From NCBI GenBank assembly GCA_037176885.1, contig JAWWNJ010000059.1, positions 372,001 to 436,000 of the forward strand: 64,000 bases of DNA, given 5' to 3'. A program made the position numbers and the translations under genes. This document shows positions 1 to 12,003 of the stretch, piece after piece. How positions within the stretch are numbered: position 1 is the stretch's first letter; each line of letters begins with the position of its first letter. This stretch comes from Favolaschia claudopus. Lineage: Eukaryota; Basidiomycota; Agaricomycetes; Agaricales; Mycenaceae. The notes below the pieces were generated by a model. It was given only the letters and a program-made list of their open reading frames with translations, ran no database searches and was not told where the DNA came from.

Positions 1-230
1 ATGCACCTGCAGGGGGCCGTCCGGGCACCTGGCCAACAACCAAGCTTTGATGTCTACACACTTGTTAATAATAGTTGTTGACTATAGGTGAGTCCGGAAT
101 AATTTTGTGTTGACAACTAAGAATCTGGAGCAGAAAGGGGTAGGGAATACTACATACTCAGGCGCTCAGGGAAGAAATGGAGAAGCGTCAGGAAATAAAA
201 CATTCTTTCAAAAATTATCTTTTTAAGGTG

Positions 231-290
231 TCTAAGCCCTCTAAGCCCTAAGCCAGCCTAAGCCCTAAGCCCTATGCTAAGCCCTAAGAG
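231..290. repeat. Degenerate CTAAGCC tandem repeat
   Basis: About eight irregular copies of a CTAAGCC-like heptamer lie in tandem with small interruptions. They resemble a telomere-like repeat (CCCTAA permuted with an added G) but do not match the canonical fungal unit. Nothing else in the first 459 bases looks coding. Confidence 0.6.
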
Positions 291-459
291 CGTGCCGGGG
301 GGTCGTAAACTAAGGCCTTGGGCACATCACTGGGCTTTCCTCAAGAATGGGTGACCTCGGATATGTCAACTCAGGAGATTACTCGTAGATTTTATTCTTG
401 TTTCATTCGCGATATTTTTCAAGAGTCAAGCCCTATTGTAAGATAATCAAACCCCATTA

Positions 460-1195
460 CAGCGGTTTCCAAAATTCTTGCCCACGATCAAAAACGTCAC
501 AGAAAATTGTTTTAATTCGGAAAATTCTAGAAAATCTGTTCTCTTCCTTTCTATGCTACAGAGTCCTAATACACTCTCCTTACACCTCTTGAGGCCTCTC
601 TCTTTCATGCTTGAGCACCAAAAACACGCAAACGGGTGGAATATGACCCCTCCCAGCCTTGCTGGACAAGCAGGCGGAGGCCTCGCCCTTAGCGGCACAG
701 AAACTAGCTGAAACCAGCCAGCAGTCCGCGACAACCATTTCTTAGCCCACGCGCCGCATTCCCGTGTGGACAATGAAGCTGAGAGACCTTTGAGAATGGT
801 TTTTGACGGTAAAGTTTTGAAAGCGTCCTGCCACGTCAGCAGATTGTCTGCCAGAACAAGGTCGAATACGTATGGGAGCTGAGTGAGGGACTGGTGGGGG
901 GTGTTCAACAAGGTATGAGGGCCTTAAAGCCAATTTTGAGACGCTTTCAGAGCTTTTCAGAGCTGCCCACAAGTTTCGAAGCGCTGACGTGGCACATCGA
1001 GGCACAATACATAGCAGCGACAGCAGCGCCGTTATCAAGCCCAGTCAATGCCAGAAGGTTAATTTACATGTCATGGCTCTTGTAGACTATGTTTGACCCT
1101 TCTACAAAGGCGGCATGTTTTTGTAGAATTTTCCGAATTAAAACATTTTTTCTGTGACGTTTTTGATCGTGGGCAAGAATTTTGGGAACCGCTGT
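460..1195. mobile_element. 736-bp MITE with ~75-bp terminal inverted repeats
   Basis: Bases 460-535 and 1120-1195 are inverted copies of one sequence beginning CAGCGGTT and containing GCCCACGATCAAAAACGTC. A TA dinucleotide flanks both ends (458-459 and 1196-1197), as expected for a Tc1/mariner-type target duplication. The interior has no convincing ORF, so this is a non-autonomous element. Confidence 0.8.
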
Positions 1196-2693
1196 AATAT
1201 ATTCGTATTTGGCCACCGCTAATCTGGAGGAGGAGAATGGTTGATCCGTGTGTGGTTGCGGAAAGCCCAGATAAGACACAAATCTAAATCAGACGCAGGG
1301 ACTGCGGGCAAAATACACTCGCCGCCTTGTTCGCCCGTCGTCTTTGTCCAAGCCAGGTGAATGCTAATGACTTCCTTGCCATTGGAAATCCGCTTGCAGC
1401 GGCAAGTATCCAGAAGCCGCGTGAATTTATTCTTGTTCCGAACGAGGAGCTCCTCGAGACGACGACAACCCTGGACCCAAAATTCCGTGAGTGCTGCAGC
1501 CCAAGACGCTGCACCCAGAGGAGAATTGAGATCAAGAGAGGAGCGGTATGCCCGAAGGTGGTCTCGGCCTCGCGGAGTGCAACCCCACGTCGGTCTGCCG
1601 CTTTCTTGTGCAGGGAGAGAACAGGCCCGTCACCGTCACCGTTCCACACCGCGTTGTTGTAGAGATGCCATAGACGAGGTCCATTGATCTGAAAGCTACT
1701 TGCCCAAGAACCAAGAGAAACCAGTGAATACGTATCCAATAATAATGTTTGGTACAGGTTTGTTTGGAGCTTATTTCAAGTTTTCTGCCATTTTTCAATC
1801 ACAACAAGTTGTACATCTGTGCATCGAAATTGAATATAATATCAGCGTTTAGCCCAATTAGAATACATATGGCTAGACGGTTTGGCAAGCTAATAGACAT
1901 CACGATATCGAGCCTGAGAATTCTGGATTTTCCGACACACACCTGGGCGAGACGAAAGCGGGAGCTGTGGACGGTGTCGCGGATCCGCTGGGACATCAAG
2001 GACGAGTGAATAGGAGAAGTCGTATGTACGGGAGTCGCGGAATCCAGCCAAATGGGGACTCGACACGTTTTCCTCCAATAACTGCTTCATCCTCCTCAAG
2101 GCTCCATTCCAACAATGCTAGCATTGCATTGATCTGAATTTCATGAACACGAGAGGTACCATACAAAAGCAACCGCATCAGGGACCCGATAACCTGGTCA
2201 GAGGTCGGAAAAATGGGTTTCATGGGCACGTTCGGGGAATCCGGTCAGAGAACTCAACCCTTAGCATTTTGTATTGACGGTAAAAGATGGATGAAGAACA
2301 AATTTTAGAAATCATTCATTTTTTCGAGAATCCGAGGGCACGCGCCGCCGCAGAGCGCGACCCGAAGTCAATATTAGTCAATATTACCATCCCGGATTCC
2401 CGGGGTCCACTCCATTTGATCTGATTTGAAATCTTACTTCTTGTCCTCCTCGATTGCTGGTCTATATGTCAGTAAAGTGCTGTGAAACTCAATTCTTTCC
2501 GTTTCCTTACCCTTGTTCCAACAAAAAGTCATATTCAACTGAAAGCAATCACTGATTTCAATTCAAAGTTGCCAAGTTCATATGAGCATTCTACTTCATA
2601 TGTAGCATTCCTCTGTATTTGAGCTTGAATTGAAGATTCCTTGGCTTACTTGAGCTGCCGCCGTGATGATTTGAACACATGAATGAGTTCAGT
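1196..2693. other. No gene recognised
   Basis: Only short overlapping ORFs without recognisable motifs or splice structure are present. I see no repeat or regulatory signal that I can support. Confidence 0.5.
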
Positions 2694-3074
2694 CAGCCGT
2701 TTTAGAAACAATATACGGGTTTCGATTGAGTGGTGCTCGTTCGTTTGTGCTTACGTTTGTTGACGATTCTGTCATCGGCAAAGCCGGGAGCACCACTTTG
2801 TGGGGCGTTGCCGAACCACATCAAGTGCCGCTGGTCCCTTGTTCTGGGCCTTGCTCGCAAGTCATGGCCCCCCTGTCGAGCTCTGGGCAAGTAGCAGCTG
2901 AGTCTTGATCCTCAGTTCTGTTAACCCCCTGTTTTTTCCTGGTGTTCTTTGGGTGGCGGAAGCGAAAATCAGATTCGGCTGAAGTGGAGCTGGTGACGGG
3001 AAGCAAAACAAAGGTAAGCACAAACGAATGAGCACCACTTGATCAAAACCCGTATATTGTTTCCAAAACGGCTG
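2694..3074. mobile_element. 381-bp MITE with ~60-bp terminal inverted repeats
   Basis: The ends are inverted copies beginning CAGCCGTTTT and running through the AACAATATACGGGTTT segment. The right flank is TA; the left flank is GT, probably a mutated TA. There is no coding capacity. A solo right end of the same family lies at 49310-49356. Confidence 0.8.
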
Positions 3075-4006
3075 TAAGTCAATGTTGTGTTACTTATTTC
3101 TGTAGTAAATAAAAGAAAACAAGCACCTTATCCACGTAAATTTGTCCCGGTGAGATTCCAGCGGCATCTAGATTACAAAGTATGTGTTCCCGATGTGACT
3201 ACAAAGCACCAAACGAGGTACGAGCAGCAAGTTTGGGTAGCCGTGAGAAAATATAGATGATGATCAACCAAATTGGGATATATTCGCTATTAGCGTGCTA
3301 TTGTCCCACATCACCAGTATCCAGCCCTTTTCCGAGGCAACTCCGTCGCGTCCCTCTGTTCCTGCTCTCATCTTGTCTCTGTATCCTCATCTTCCTGGTG
3401 CTTCTTGGTTTTGTTCTCTCTGAGCCTCATCTCAATATTGGTACTCTCAAAACTGACGGCAACAAACTCTGTGGATTGGAAGCGACGTCTCGTCTCATCT
3501 TGTCTACACACACCAGAAGCTCGATCTTCGCGTCTCGAAGATCAACGGAATTAAGATCTCCCTAATGGGACGCGCCTCACTATATCTCAAGTCTCAAGCT
3601 CGGAAGGGGCTTTCATTCTTGCTTTCAACGACTTTACGAGGTGCGTGACTGGCTCTCGCATCCTCTCTCTTGCTGACCACATAATTCAGACACAATCCTC
3701 GGCTCCGCTAATAATCTATCCTACCTAGATGCTGCTACATCGTCGACACGACATCTATTGCGTCATCCGTTCAGCTACGCGGCACCTGAGTATCGCGCGC
3801 GCACTCCTTTCGATCGCTCTCAAGCGCGAGTAGGAGTCGCCTCTTCTGCGAGACGACAACAGACGAGCGCGGAGTGCGTACTCAGTAGCGAGAGAGTACA
3901 CGGTGTACAACACAAATATCAGAGCAGCGAGCGTACATGCACGATCGTCGTTTTGACTGTGACATCGCTTGTGGGTTCGCGTTCGCTTGCGTCACCGTTG
4001 TAAGTA
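3075..4006. other. No gene recognised
   Basis: Several short ORFs occur, the longest being 102 codons at 3257-3565. It has no recognisable domain. No repeats are visible. Confidence 0.45.
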
Positions 4007-4693
4007 CACTAACTCGGCAAAAAAAATGTCCGATCGATATTCCGCATATTTCTCAACAATGGACATACATTTCGGCTTCAAATGACTTACAGTGTAGTTT
4101 GTAGAATCAAGGGGCATTATTCTGCCGCATTTGTTATGCGGCAAAGTATGATGCGCCATCAAGCCGGCCACAACACAAAAAATCCGATTTTCCAGATTGC
4201 TCAGATTACAATTGATCTCAGAGCTGACTTTCTCGTTCTATAGCCTGAGGTTCGCTGAGTATTTCTCCAAGTTAGACCAAGCAAAAATATGCAGGCAAAA
4301 AGGCGCTACAGCGAGCGCAAAGTGGCCATTTTCGGCTATTTTGACCGGAATGTGCCGAAATTTGATCAAAATGGCAGAATTGTTCGCGTCATAGCGCTAC
4401 AACGGCTCAACCTTTTTGCTTGGTTCAACTTGTGGAATTGCTTGGTTTATCTTGAACTTTCGACGTATGCACCTGGATTACCCTGAAATCGGTCACTGCA
4501 GAACCGGAAAATATCCTGTTTCGGTAGTTTCGCTCAGTTGATGCCGGATCAATAGACTTTGATGATCTATTTGCGTGCAAAAATTCCGGCTCGGTCACTT
4601 CCACGACCTCCAACTTCGTTTCAGATTGAGAGTTCCATTTCCGTGCAAAAACGAAGCAAAAACCGATCGGACATTTTTTTTGCCGAGTTAGTG
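4007..4693. mobile_element. 687-bp MITE, CACTAACTCGGC termini
   Basis: The left end (4007-4035) and right end (4665-4693) are inverted copies: CACTAACTCGGC, an A-run, then TGTCCGATCG. TA flanks both sides (4005-4006 and 4694-4695). The interior is non-coding. The TA target suggests mobilisation by a Tc1/mariner-type transposase. Confidence 0.82.
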
Positions 4694-4784
4694 TATGTGT
4701 GTCGCCACACTGGTGGCGCTGTTTTGGGTGGATCTGTGACGGAGTCGTCGTCTCATAGATGCAGCAAACGACGTGGGCGATGTA

Positions 4785-4811
4785 CTCGGCATGACCAAAA
4801 GTAACCGGAAT
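4785..4811 (+). repeat. Solo terminal repeat of the 53.3-kb MITE family
   Basis: The sequence after a TA at 4783-4784 matches the terminus of the element at 53293-53788 (CTCGG, two divergent bases, then GACCAAAAGTAACCGGAA). I find no inverted partner nearby, so this is probably a truncated element end. Confidence 0.65.
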
Positions 4812-5880
4812 TGTAGAATTTATATAGGGATTTCAATGGTCAACCAGCTTTGATGGGTCCAGCTCTTATCTATAGCATGTTCTCTCTGACTTGCATGACA
4901 TAAACACCGATTGAAACATCGGACAGCCGGAGAAATATTCGAAATTCAGAAATTTCCCAATTTGGCAATATCTGCGTTTTTAAAATAGCAATTGGACAGA
5001 TATGGGGTCAATGAGTACTTGAAAAATGGGATTTAGGTCTTATGATAATGTACATGAAATGCCAGAATTTAGCATCCTAGTCTTCACCTTTTGTGAGACG
5101 AACTGGGCATAATGTTCAACCATCATAACATATATAATTGCAATTCAAATAGACGCACAACAAAGAGCACAGTGGACCCAAACTACTTCATATGCAACGG
5201 CATATACTTCTACGATAATTACAGTATGGTTGCGGCCAAAACTTCATGACCAGTCGTAATTTTGCTCAAAATCCTTCGGGATTCGAGATTTAGCAGGAAC
5301 TAGGGTACGGTTTATAGGTGAAATTTTTATTTCAGAGGAATCGGAGGTACTCCTAACTTAGGGTTACAAAACGCGAAATTTGAACAGCGAAAAACCAAAA
5401 TTGTGTGTACTAAACTAAACTCACGAATTTGAGGCAGCTAATCAAGTTTTTCTCTGCCATTCTGCCTCTGCAATCCCGAACCCCTTCTTCCGGACCCCAC
5501 AGTGAAAGTGAAATCTCTTAACCAAGAAATCGGGAATGACCAGGCGACATTGATGCTGCTACACAGCCACCGGTCCGAGTGATCCGCAATCAAAAGCGTG
5601 AAATTGCCGTGCAAAACATGGAAAACCGATTTTTCGAAGTTTTGCTCCAGTACGTTTGTAGATTACCTTCTTGCAATGGTATTTACACAATCCCAGGATG
5701 TCTCAATGAAAACTGACGTGACAGTATCAATTACCAAATTGGGACTGCGACTTGTCACGAAGTTCGGTCCGCAACCATAGTACAGAGATTCCGAGTGACA
5801 CAGCAAACACAAGACACGATGCCATTAGACGCGCACAAAGGACGACGCCCGAACTCGCGCCCGCCGTTTGTGTGCATCTA
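4812..5880. other. No gene recognised
   Basis: This is AT-rich sequence with only short ORFs and no recognisable protein motif. It lies between two same-orientation solo ends of one MITE family. Confidence 0.45.
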
Positions 5881-5906
5881 CGGTATGACCAAAAGTAACC
5901 GGAATC
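5881..5906 (+). repeat. Second solo end of the 53.3-kb MITE family
   Basis: The GACCAAAAGTAACCGGAATC core recurs here in the same orientation as the copy at 4785. It follows a TA but lacks the first two bases of the terminus. Confidence 0.6.
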
Positions 5907-5920
5907 ACAAATTGCCTATA

Positions 5921-6386
5921 CAGTCGGATAGCTCATAATGCATAAGGCCCGTGGACCCCCAAAGCCTATGCATTATGAGCAATATGCATTTCTGCATAAT
6001 GTCACACGAGGTGACATGCGTGACATTGTCACCAAAATACTATATATGGTAGTCCGGCGAACATCGAATCACTTGGAAGTTGCCGGGAGCCTAATTAGCT
6101 GTAATAACCAGCAGATCAAGGAACTTGGCTAAATTTTGGGGTAAAAATGACACAGCTGTGTATTCAGGGTGCGGAACATGTCTAAATTGGTCCTGAGAGC
6201 GGTAAAATTCACCAAATTGTACGATTTTTGCGATTTCAAAATGCATAAATGCACTCTTCACCCTATGCAATAGGCATTATGAGGATAATGCATAAAATCC
6301 CAGCCTACCAAGTCGGTGGACACCAAAAGTCGATGCATAATGAGGTTTATGCATTTTGACCTCATGCATTATGAGATATCCGACTG
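5921..6386. mobile_element. 466-bp MITE, CAGTCGGATA termini
   Basis: The ends are inverted copies of CAGTCGGATA followed by a CTCATAATGCAT-type motif. TA flanks both ends (5919-5920 and 6387-6388). The ATAATGCAT/ATGCATTAT motif also recurs internally several times, so the element is rich in sub-terminal palindromes. It has no coding capacity. Confidence 0.82.
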
Positions 6387-6612
6387 TACGAGCTGTGGGA
6401 CCCGTGCCTTCGCCACTCAGGACCCTTCAAATGTTTGACCTGCACTCACTTGCTGCTTTCAAGGCCGACGGCGCCGCACTGCCGCTCGCTGCACTCGCCG
6501 GCGCGCGTCACCGCGGGGATTCTCAGGCTTTGACAGAAAGTCACGGGGTAAAATTCCCTTTCCTGGAGCTGAGGCTGTGCTCTTCTTCTTTTCATGTATA
6601 GGATAGGATAGG

Positions 6613-7031
6613 ATCCTAACCCGTGATGTGTCCTCGAAATTGATGCAGGCCCATATTGTTCCGAATTCTTCATTTTTTTTGCTCGGCATTGAAGGGTATG
6701 CATAGCCACATCTGATACATACTCTTGAATATTTAGGGGATTTATGAGTGAGTGCGGCGGGGAGGATGAACCTTCCGAGGTGGGGACAGGAAGTGCACTC
6801 GTTTTTTGGCAGGCGTTTAGCAGGGTCACAAAATGTCACAAAAACATCCTTTTCATTTGTTCAGACCGCTACAGGCAACGGATGGCTCCAAAAATCGATA
6901 TATGGGCTCAAGATATACAAAGAATTGTCATTCTTTTTTTCTGAGTAAGTTACCGGAGAGGGAAAACGGGGTGAGGATCAGCAAAAAAAAAAGTTCACTT
7001 CACGAGTCAAGGACACATCACGGGTTAGGAT
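6613..7031. mobile_element. 419-bp inverted-repeat element
   Basis: Bases 6613-6634 and 7010-7031 are near-perfect inverted copies of ATCCTAACCCGTGATGTGTC. The element is non-coding. I could not identify the target duplication, so the superfamily is open. ACCCGTGAT-like termini also appear near 14400 and 14648. Confidence 0.6.
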
Positions 7032-7187
7032 AGTACTCGTTGGTGTCGGCGATGGCTGATGGTGTGGATGATGCGGAGTTGGGACTGATGGCGTCTCTGT
7101 GCGATGAAACGGTGCGGGATGAGCCGAGTACGTGTGCTGCGGGTGGTGATAGCCGGACAACGGCGCCGGTTGGGACGAATGAAAATG

Positions 7188-7573
7188 TGTCAGGGGAACC
7201 TCCTTTCTGCGCAGCATGACGCTAGGCACTTCTGCCCAAGTTCTTCCCCTGATCTGCACAGCATGATGCAAATTGCCTTGAGACCTTTTGCCCAAGGCCA
7301 ATTACATCATAGTTCTGGAGCTCCATCAAACACGTCATCAAGCTGGGACTTAGCTTGTGACCGGCCAGAGACTATTGCCGGTTGACCCGGCCCTGTGGGA
7401 ACTAGTTAGTATATGTTTGCCACACCTAGCGTGGGAATCCTTAGCCTTTCTTCTCTTTGGATTCTCCCTCGCTAGGTGCGCTGTAATGTATTCCTAGTAG
7501 CATCTTTAATTAACTTTGGATTCTCCCTCGCTAGACCCTCGAGACATCTCGGGTCCTAAAGGTTGCCCTTACA
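7188..7573 (+). repeat. Probable left LTR of the Ty3-type element
   Basis: It begins TGTCAGGGG and plausibly ends CCCTTACA at 7573, before the gag leader. It contains an imperfect internal duplication of a CTGC(G/A)CAGCATGA...CTTCTGCCCAAG-type segment and two copies of TTTGGATTCTCCCTCGCTAG (7457 and 7517 region). The right boundary is inferred. Confidence 0.5.
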
Positions 7574-7716
7574 GCAGAAGAAAGGCTCCAGGGGATTAAC
7601 TGGTCAAGATTGCGCGCTTTGGCGATTTTTCAGACGCTTCGTCGGACTCCTCCTCTGCTGTCTCGGACGCGCAAACCGCGAATCTTGCCCCCTCCTCCCC
7701 CTCTCTAGAACCTACC

Positions 7717-8833
7717 ATGACCGACTCTGCCGCCGCTGCTGCAGCCGCCGCCGAGCGGATGGATAGGCTCGAGAGGACTGTTGACCGTCTCGTCGAGCTT
7801 TTTCAAACCGCTGCCAATCCTCCAACTACTACTGCTCCGACCCCTGCCGCTCCTCCAGAGCCTCCGGCCGAGAGTCCAGGACTCTTTGCCAACCTCACAC
7901 CGGCAGCAAAAACGGTCCTTCGACCGAACCCCCCTTTCGTCTTTGACAGCGACCGCTCGGCTGGCCGGGCCTTTCTTCACTCAGCTCGGACTTACATCCG
8001 ACTGGTTCCGGAGGCGTTTGTCGCAGGCGGCGAGATGTCTGAGGAAAAGGCAGTGCGTTTCACCATGTCCTTTATGTCCAAAGACTCTGCGCAAAAATGG
8101 GCTGAGCACATGTCCATCAAAACCCCTTTCCCCTTCCTCACCTGGGATGCCTTCTCAGCTCACGCTTTGTCGAGGAGAACGAGCAGGACCACGCCCTACA
8201 CAAACTCGAGTCTAGGGCATACTATATGGGCTCCCGGGATGTCTTCAAGTACACTGATGACTTTGAAGACCTCTTTGACCTTGCTGGGTTTGCTGACACA
8301 TTGGTCAAGGTCACCAAGTTCCGCTCTGGCCTTGACCCTGCCATCAATGCGGCAATCACCTCGTCCAGCGACCCCCAGACCTCGGCGACTACATGGCTTG
8401 GCGGGCCCGAGCGTACCGCCAGTACGAATCACACGTGCGGGCTCATGCTGCTGGGCTTCTCCCGAAAACCCCCTCAGCTCCGCCAGCCGCTCGCTCACGT
8501 CCAGCAGGTGTCTTCCCTGTTGTCCCTGCGCCTCCTCCTCGGGCCATGCCAGCTCCCGCTCCTCCGCAGGTAGTCCCCATGGACGTTGATCGCACGCGCT
8601 CCGGGAGAGGACCTCCCCGCGGCTGCTACCGATGCGGCGGTCCACACCTGGCCCGGGATTGCCCCACCCCGGCTGACGTCCGAGCCGCTGATGTCCTTGA
8701 CGAGGTCATTCGCCAGCTTGGGTCCGAGCTCCTCTCCGAACTGGTGGCTTGGGTTGCCACCACCGACTCACTGCCTGAGCCGGAGTCTGTAGCCGCCGAG
8801 GAAGAGCAGGGTTTTCTCCCACGCGACGAGTGA
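7717..8833 (+). pseudogene. gag: Ty3-type Gag polyprotein, frameshifted
   Basis: This encodes the capsid-nucleocapsid protein that would package the retrotransposon RNA. The start MTDSAAAAAAAAERMDRLER leads into a short coiled coil and a proline-rich linker, then a capsid-like region. The frame changes near 8165 and again near 8375. Past the second break the C-terminus carries a CCHC zinc knuckle, C-Y-R-C-G-G-P-H-L-A-R-D-C, typical of retrotransposon nucleocapsid. Reading all three frames gives one coherent Gag, so the breaks are mutations and not separate genes. The TGA at 8831-8833 separates it from the protease region. Confidence 0.8.
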
Positions 8834-8919
8834 GCGGTACACCCTCGATCGCGTCTCCTAATCGCTTCGCATGTCTGTATGATTAGTCTGCCAATGTTAC
8901 ACCTGTTGAACCTGCCGAA

Positions 8920-10148
8920 ATGAAAGATGTACGCCCTACTCCCCTCCGTTCCCCACGCATCCGGCGAAAGCCTTGGGAACGTAGACTGCCTCAGCGCTAT
9001 ACTGTTGCTGCTGCACCCGGTGCCAACTCCCTGCATCTCCCCCTTGAGATTCAGGCAGTCCAGGATGCCACCAAGCTTTCCCTCGAAGGTCTCGTCGACT
9101 GTGGTGCCACCTCAGACTTCATTGACTCTGAGTTCGCAGCTAAGTCTGGCCTCCCCCTCCGTCGCCTTGCACAGCCCATTCCAGTTTTCAATGTGGATGG
9201 CTCGCCAAATGAGGCTGGTGCGATCCGCGAGGTGGCTGACGTTGTGCTGCAGTATCGTGGTACTCTGAGCGCATGCAGCTCGCTGTTACCCGTCTTGGGA
9301 AGCAGAAGCTCATCCTCGGCTACTCCTGGCTCCGGAAGCATAACCCGGAGATCGACTGGGACACCCGAGAGGTCAAGATGAGCAGATGCCCCAGCAAGTG
9401 CTCTACGTGCCTCACCGAGGTTCGCCTGGAGGCTCGCGCTGCACGCCGAGAGTCCCACCTGGCCGCTGAGATCCTCAGGCAGCTCCGGCTTGGTCCCCTT
9501 CCATCCATCTGCGGCATAGACTTAGGCGAAGATGAATACGATGACCTGCCAGAGCTGTTCCCGGACTACGAGGATGATGACGAGGATGATGTGGATGATG
9601 TGGATGATGCGGATGATGTGGATGACCCCCTTGAGCCGGGAGACCGGGTGTTCTACACCCAGTTCCTGCCTTCTGAGGATATCTGTGCTGGAAGCACCGT
9701 CTCCCAGCGTCTGGCTGAGGCATACGCCAAAAACTCAGCCCCGGCGCGCTCGGACGTTCCCGAATGGGCCCGAGAGTTTGACGATGTTTACAACAAGGAG
9801 TCCTTTGACTCGCTGCCTGAACACCGATCCTGGGACCATGCCATTGAGCTCGTGCCGAACTCTAAACCCACGAACTGCAAGGTCTACCTAATCTCGCCTC
9901 TCGAACAGAAGGAACTTGATGCCTTCATCGAGGAGGGACTTGGCACTGGCCGGATTCGACCGTCAAAATCACCTATGGTCTCACCCGTCTTCTTCGTCAA
10001 GAAGAATGATGGCGGACTTCGGTTTGTACAGGACTATCGAGCTCTAAACACCATGACTGTGAAGAATCGCTACCCGCTCCCCTTGATCAACGACCTCATC
10101 AACCGACTCAGGGGCGCTCGGTACTTCACGAAGCTCGATGTCCGGTGG
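8920..10148 (+). pseudogene. pol: Ty3-type protease and N-terminal reverse transcriptase, broken
   Basis: The first part contains the retroviral-type aspartic protease active site LVDCGATSDFIDSEFA. A frameshift near 9262 moves the frame to the one containing LILGYSWLRKHNPEIDW. A long acidic Asp-rich linker follows, then a Ty3 reverse-transcriptase start: SPVFFVKKNDGGLRFVQDYR, YPLPLINDLI and YFTKLDVR. The polymerase ends right after that last motif, before the catalytic YxDD region, where the right-LTR start sequence takes over. It cannot be functional. Confidence 0.85.
9571..9627 (+). repeat. GATGAT(G/C)-type minisatellite inside pol
   Basis: Tandem GATGATGTG-like triplet blocks encode an Asp/Glu-rich stretch (DDEDDVDDVDDADDVDD) between the protease and reverse transcriptase. 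Confidence 0.75.
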
Positions 10149-10222
10149 TGTCAGGGGAACCCCTGTTCTGCGCAGCATGACGCAAAGGGACTTGGGCACT
10201 TCTGCCCAAGTCCCATTACATT
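10149..10222 (+). repeat. Truncated right LTR of the Ty3-type element
   Basis: It starts TGTCAGGGGAACC, shares the CTGCGCAGCATGACGC and CTTCTGCCCAAGT blocks with the left LTR, and fades out after CCCATTACATTA. It is only about 74 bp long. Confidence 0.6.
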
Positions 10223-10355
10223 ATTGTTTGACCAAAAAATATGAACTCAAGAAAACTGTTAGAGGTGGTATAGGATGAATCAAGCACCAATAATCTATTA
10301 CAATCCAGCAAAGAGGCACATGCATCATATCCTCCGTTGCCTCTGATATCAAATA

Positions 10356-11073
10356 CAGTCGTAAACTGGGAACAACGTAACGTAGAAGAGCAACACGCAT
10401 ATTCCGTACCCGCGGACATTTTGGCGAGCTGGAATTTGCACTCTCCCGCTGTTTTTGAGGTCGCTGAATTCAATGGACCACTTTTTGGAGCCTAAAAATT
10501 ACTTCCCTGGGCAGTGGGAGCGCAATTTGTCGAAAATGCCCAATTTTGGAAGAAAGTTTGTGATTTCCCCAACCCTTTGAAAATCTCCATGGAAAATTTG
10601 GTGTCTAAAAAGTCCCCACAAACCATATTTCCCATTGGCAAAAGAATTGGACCGAATAGCTTCTTTGAAGGGCTAGAACCAGCTGGTTTGTTGCTGATTT
10701 TTGATTTTTTCAGCTGAATTGTGAATTTTGCCTTGCAATATAAACACCACCTGGTGTTTCTGTGCATGCTTGATTTGTGGTATGATACCTCTAGGGCTTG
10801 AATATACATGCTCTATGTTGTCGCGGCCTGCGGGGAAGGATTCTAGCTCTGTTTGCTGTTGTTGCTCTTCTACGTTATTTGGCCCATTTGGGTGGAGCCA
10901 AACTTTGGCCCTTGAACTCACTCAAAACAGACTGCATCGACCCCTAATTTTTGACGAACCTGCGGAACGGATGCGGGGCTATTACCCTAGCACAAAAAAC
11001 TCAGAGTTTTGGTGCATTTTTCATCGAATAATGCGCGGGAAAGCTAATCGTTGCGCTTCCCAGTTTACGACTG
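10356..11073. mobile_element. 718-bp MITE, CAGTCGTAAACTGGGAA termini
   Basis: The left end 10356-10378 and right end 11051-11073 are inverted copies of CAGTCGTAAACTGGGAA followed by a variable spot and AACG. TA flanks both ends (10354-10355 and 11074-11075). No gene lies inside. It shares the first six bases with the elements at 5921 and 56141. Confidence 0.8.
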
Positions 11074-11200
11074 TACAGCCAAAGCTGATCGTTCCAAATA
11101 CTCTCTCCGCGCTCTCTGTCCTAAAGTAGGTCAAAAGGTGATGAGAGCGCGATGAGCGGCCGTGAACAAGTGAGTCGGAGTCAGCTAGAGTATATTAGAG

Positions 11201-11330
11201 AGCTAGTCGACGTGGGGAACAAGTGACTAGTACCTAGAGTATATTAGAGACTACAAGGACTGTGAGTAGAAAGTAGAAAGTAAAGTAAAGGTATACGCAC
11301 GCTAGTCGACGTGGGGAACAAGTGACTAGC
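11201..11330 (+). repeat. Direct repeat GCTAGTCGACGTGGGGAACAAG
   Basis: The 29-bp block starting GCTAGTCGACGTGGGGAACA and ending GTGACTAG occurs at 11201-11229 and 11302-11330. Between the copies, GAGTATATTAGAGA-type repeats also recur. Similar GGGGAACAAGTGA words occur near 54035, so this may derive from an LTR leader, which I could not confirm. Confidence 0.65.
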
Positions 11331-11958
11331 GGGCAGCAAAGGTAACGAGCAGTATATAAGGTAGTGAAGGGGATGGTGATGGCGATGCGACGGTACGGGT
11401 GCAAAGGATGATGAAACGACGAAAAGAAATCGGAACGGAGTGGAAGCTCACGGATCAATCCTACAACATGTCCCGTGCCTTATAAGAAAGCGGTTCCGTT
11501 GGAAGGTGAGGACGATTATCTCGAGCTCTCTGATGTCGCCAGCTGACCGACGCCTACGGCGCGGGCGAGTCGGGGCAGTGCGAGTACGGCCTGGCCCTAA
11601 ATTGCCATGGCGTCAGGCAAGCGTCAGGCATTCAGTGCCATTCAGGTTGAGAAACTGTTGGCAGCGGATCATTTAGACGAAGATAACCTGATGATGGCGA
11701 GCTCCAGGGTAGGATTCGGAGACGACAATGGCGAGAACGCGTTACTTGTCCACCCCAAAAAAAATTCATTTGTTTGTTCCTAAGGCCTTAATTAGGCCTT
11801 AATATGATATTAAGCCCTTAGCCGCTGAGGTTGCCCTTAATAAGGCCTAAAGAAGGAACACTGGAACTTGATCCAGCCCAACCGTTTGAACCGTTTACAA
11901 ACTGTTTCCAAACTGTTTCCGACTTCGAGCAAATTAAATGGAAACGAAAACGGATATT

Positions 11959-12003
11959 ACCGTTTACATACAAACGGATAATACCGTTTACATACAAACG
12001 GAA
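11959..12003 (+). repeat. Short tandem repeat ACCGTTTACATACAAACGGA
   Basis: Two adjacent copies of ACCGTTTACATACAAACGGA are separated by TAAT. Each half is itself palindromic (CCGTTT / AAACGG). Confidence 0.7.

Larger units (their letters stand above)
7188..10222 (+). mobile_element. Truncated Ty3/gypsy-type LTR retrotransposon
   Basis: A candidate left LTR starts with TGTCAGGGGAAC at 7188. The same start recurs at 10149, where it cuts directly into the reverse-transcriptase reading frame. Between them are gag, an aspartic protease and the first part of reverse transcriptase in Ty3 order. RNase H, integrase and most of the right LTR are missing, and there are at least three frameshifts, so the copy is dead. 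Confidence 0.75.

Noticed and set aside
231..290. Telomere or subtelomere call
   Set aside because: The repeat is CTAAGCC-like and irregular, only 60 bp long, and lies inside sequence with ordinary transposons. It is not a canonical telomere array.
4785..5906. One 1.1-kb element bounded by the two GACCAAAAGTAACCGGAAT ends
   Set aside because: The two ends are in the same orientation, so they cannot be the terminal inverted repeats of one element.
11201..11330. LTR call for the GCTAGTCGACGTGGGG repeats
   Set aside because: Only 29-bp blocks repeat, with no TG...CA boundaries and no adjacent gag or pol.
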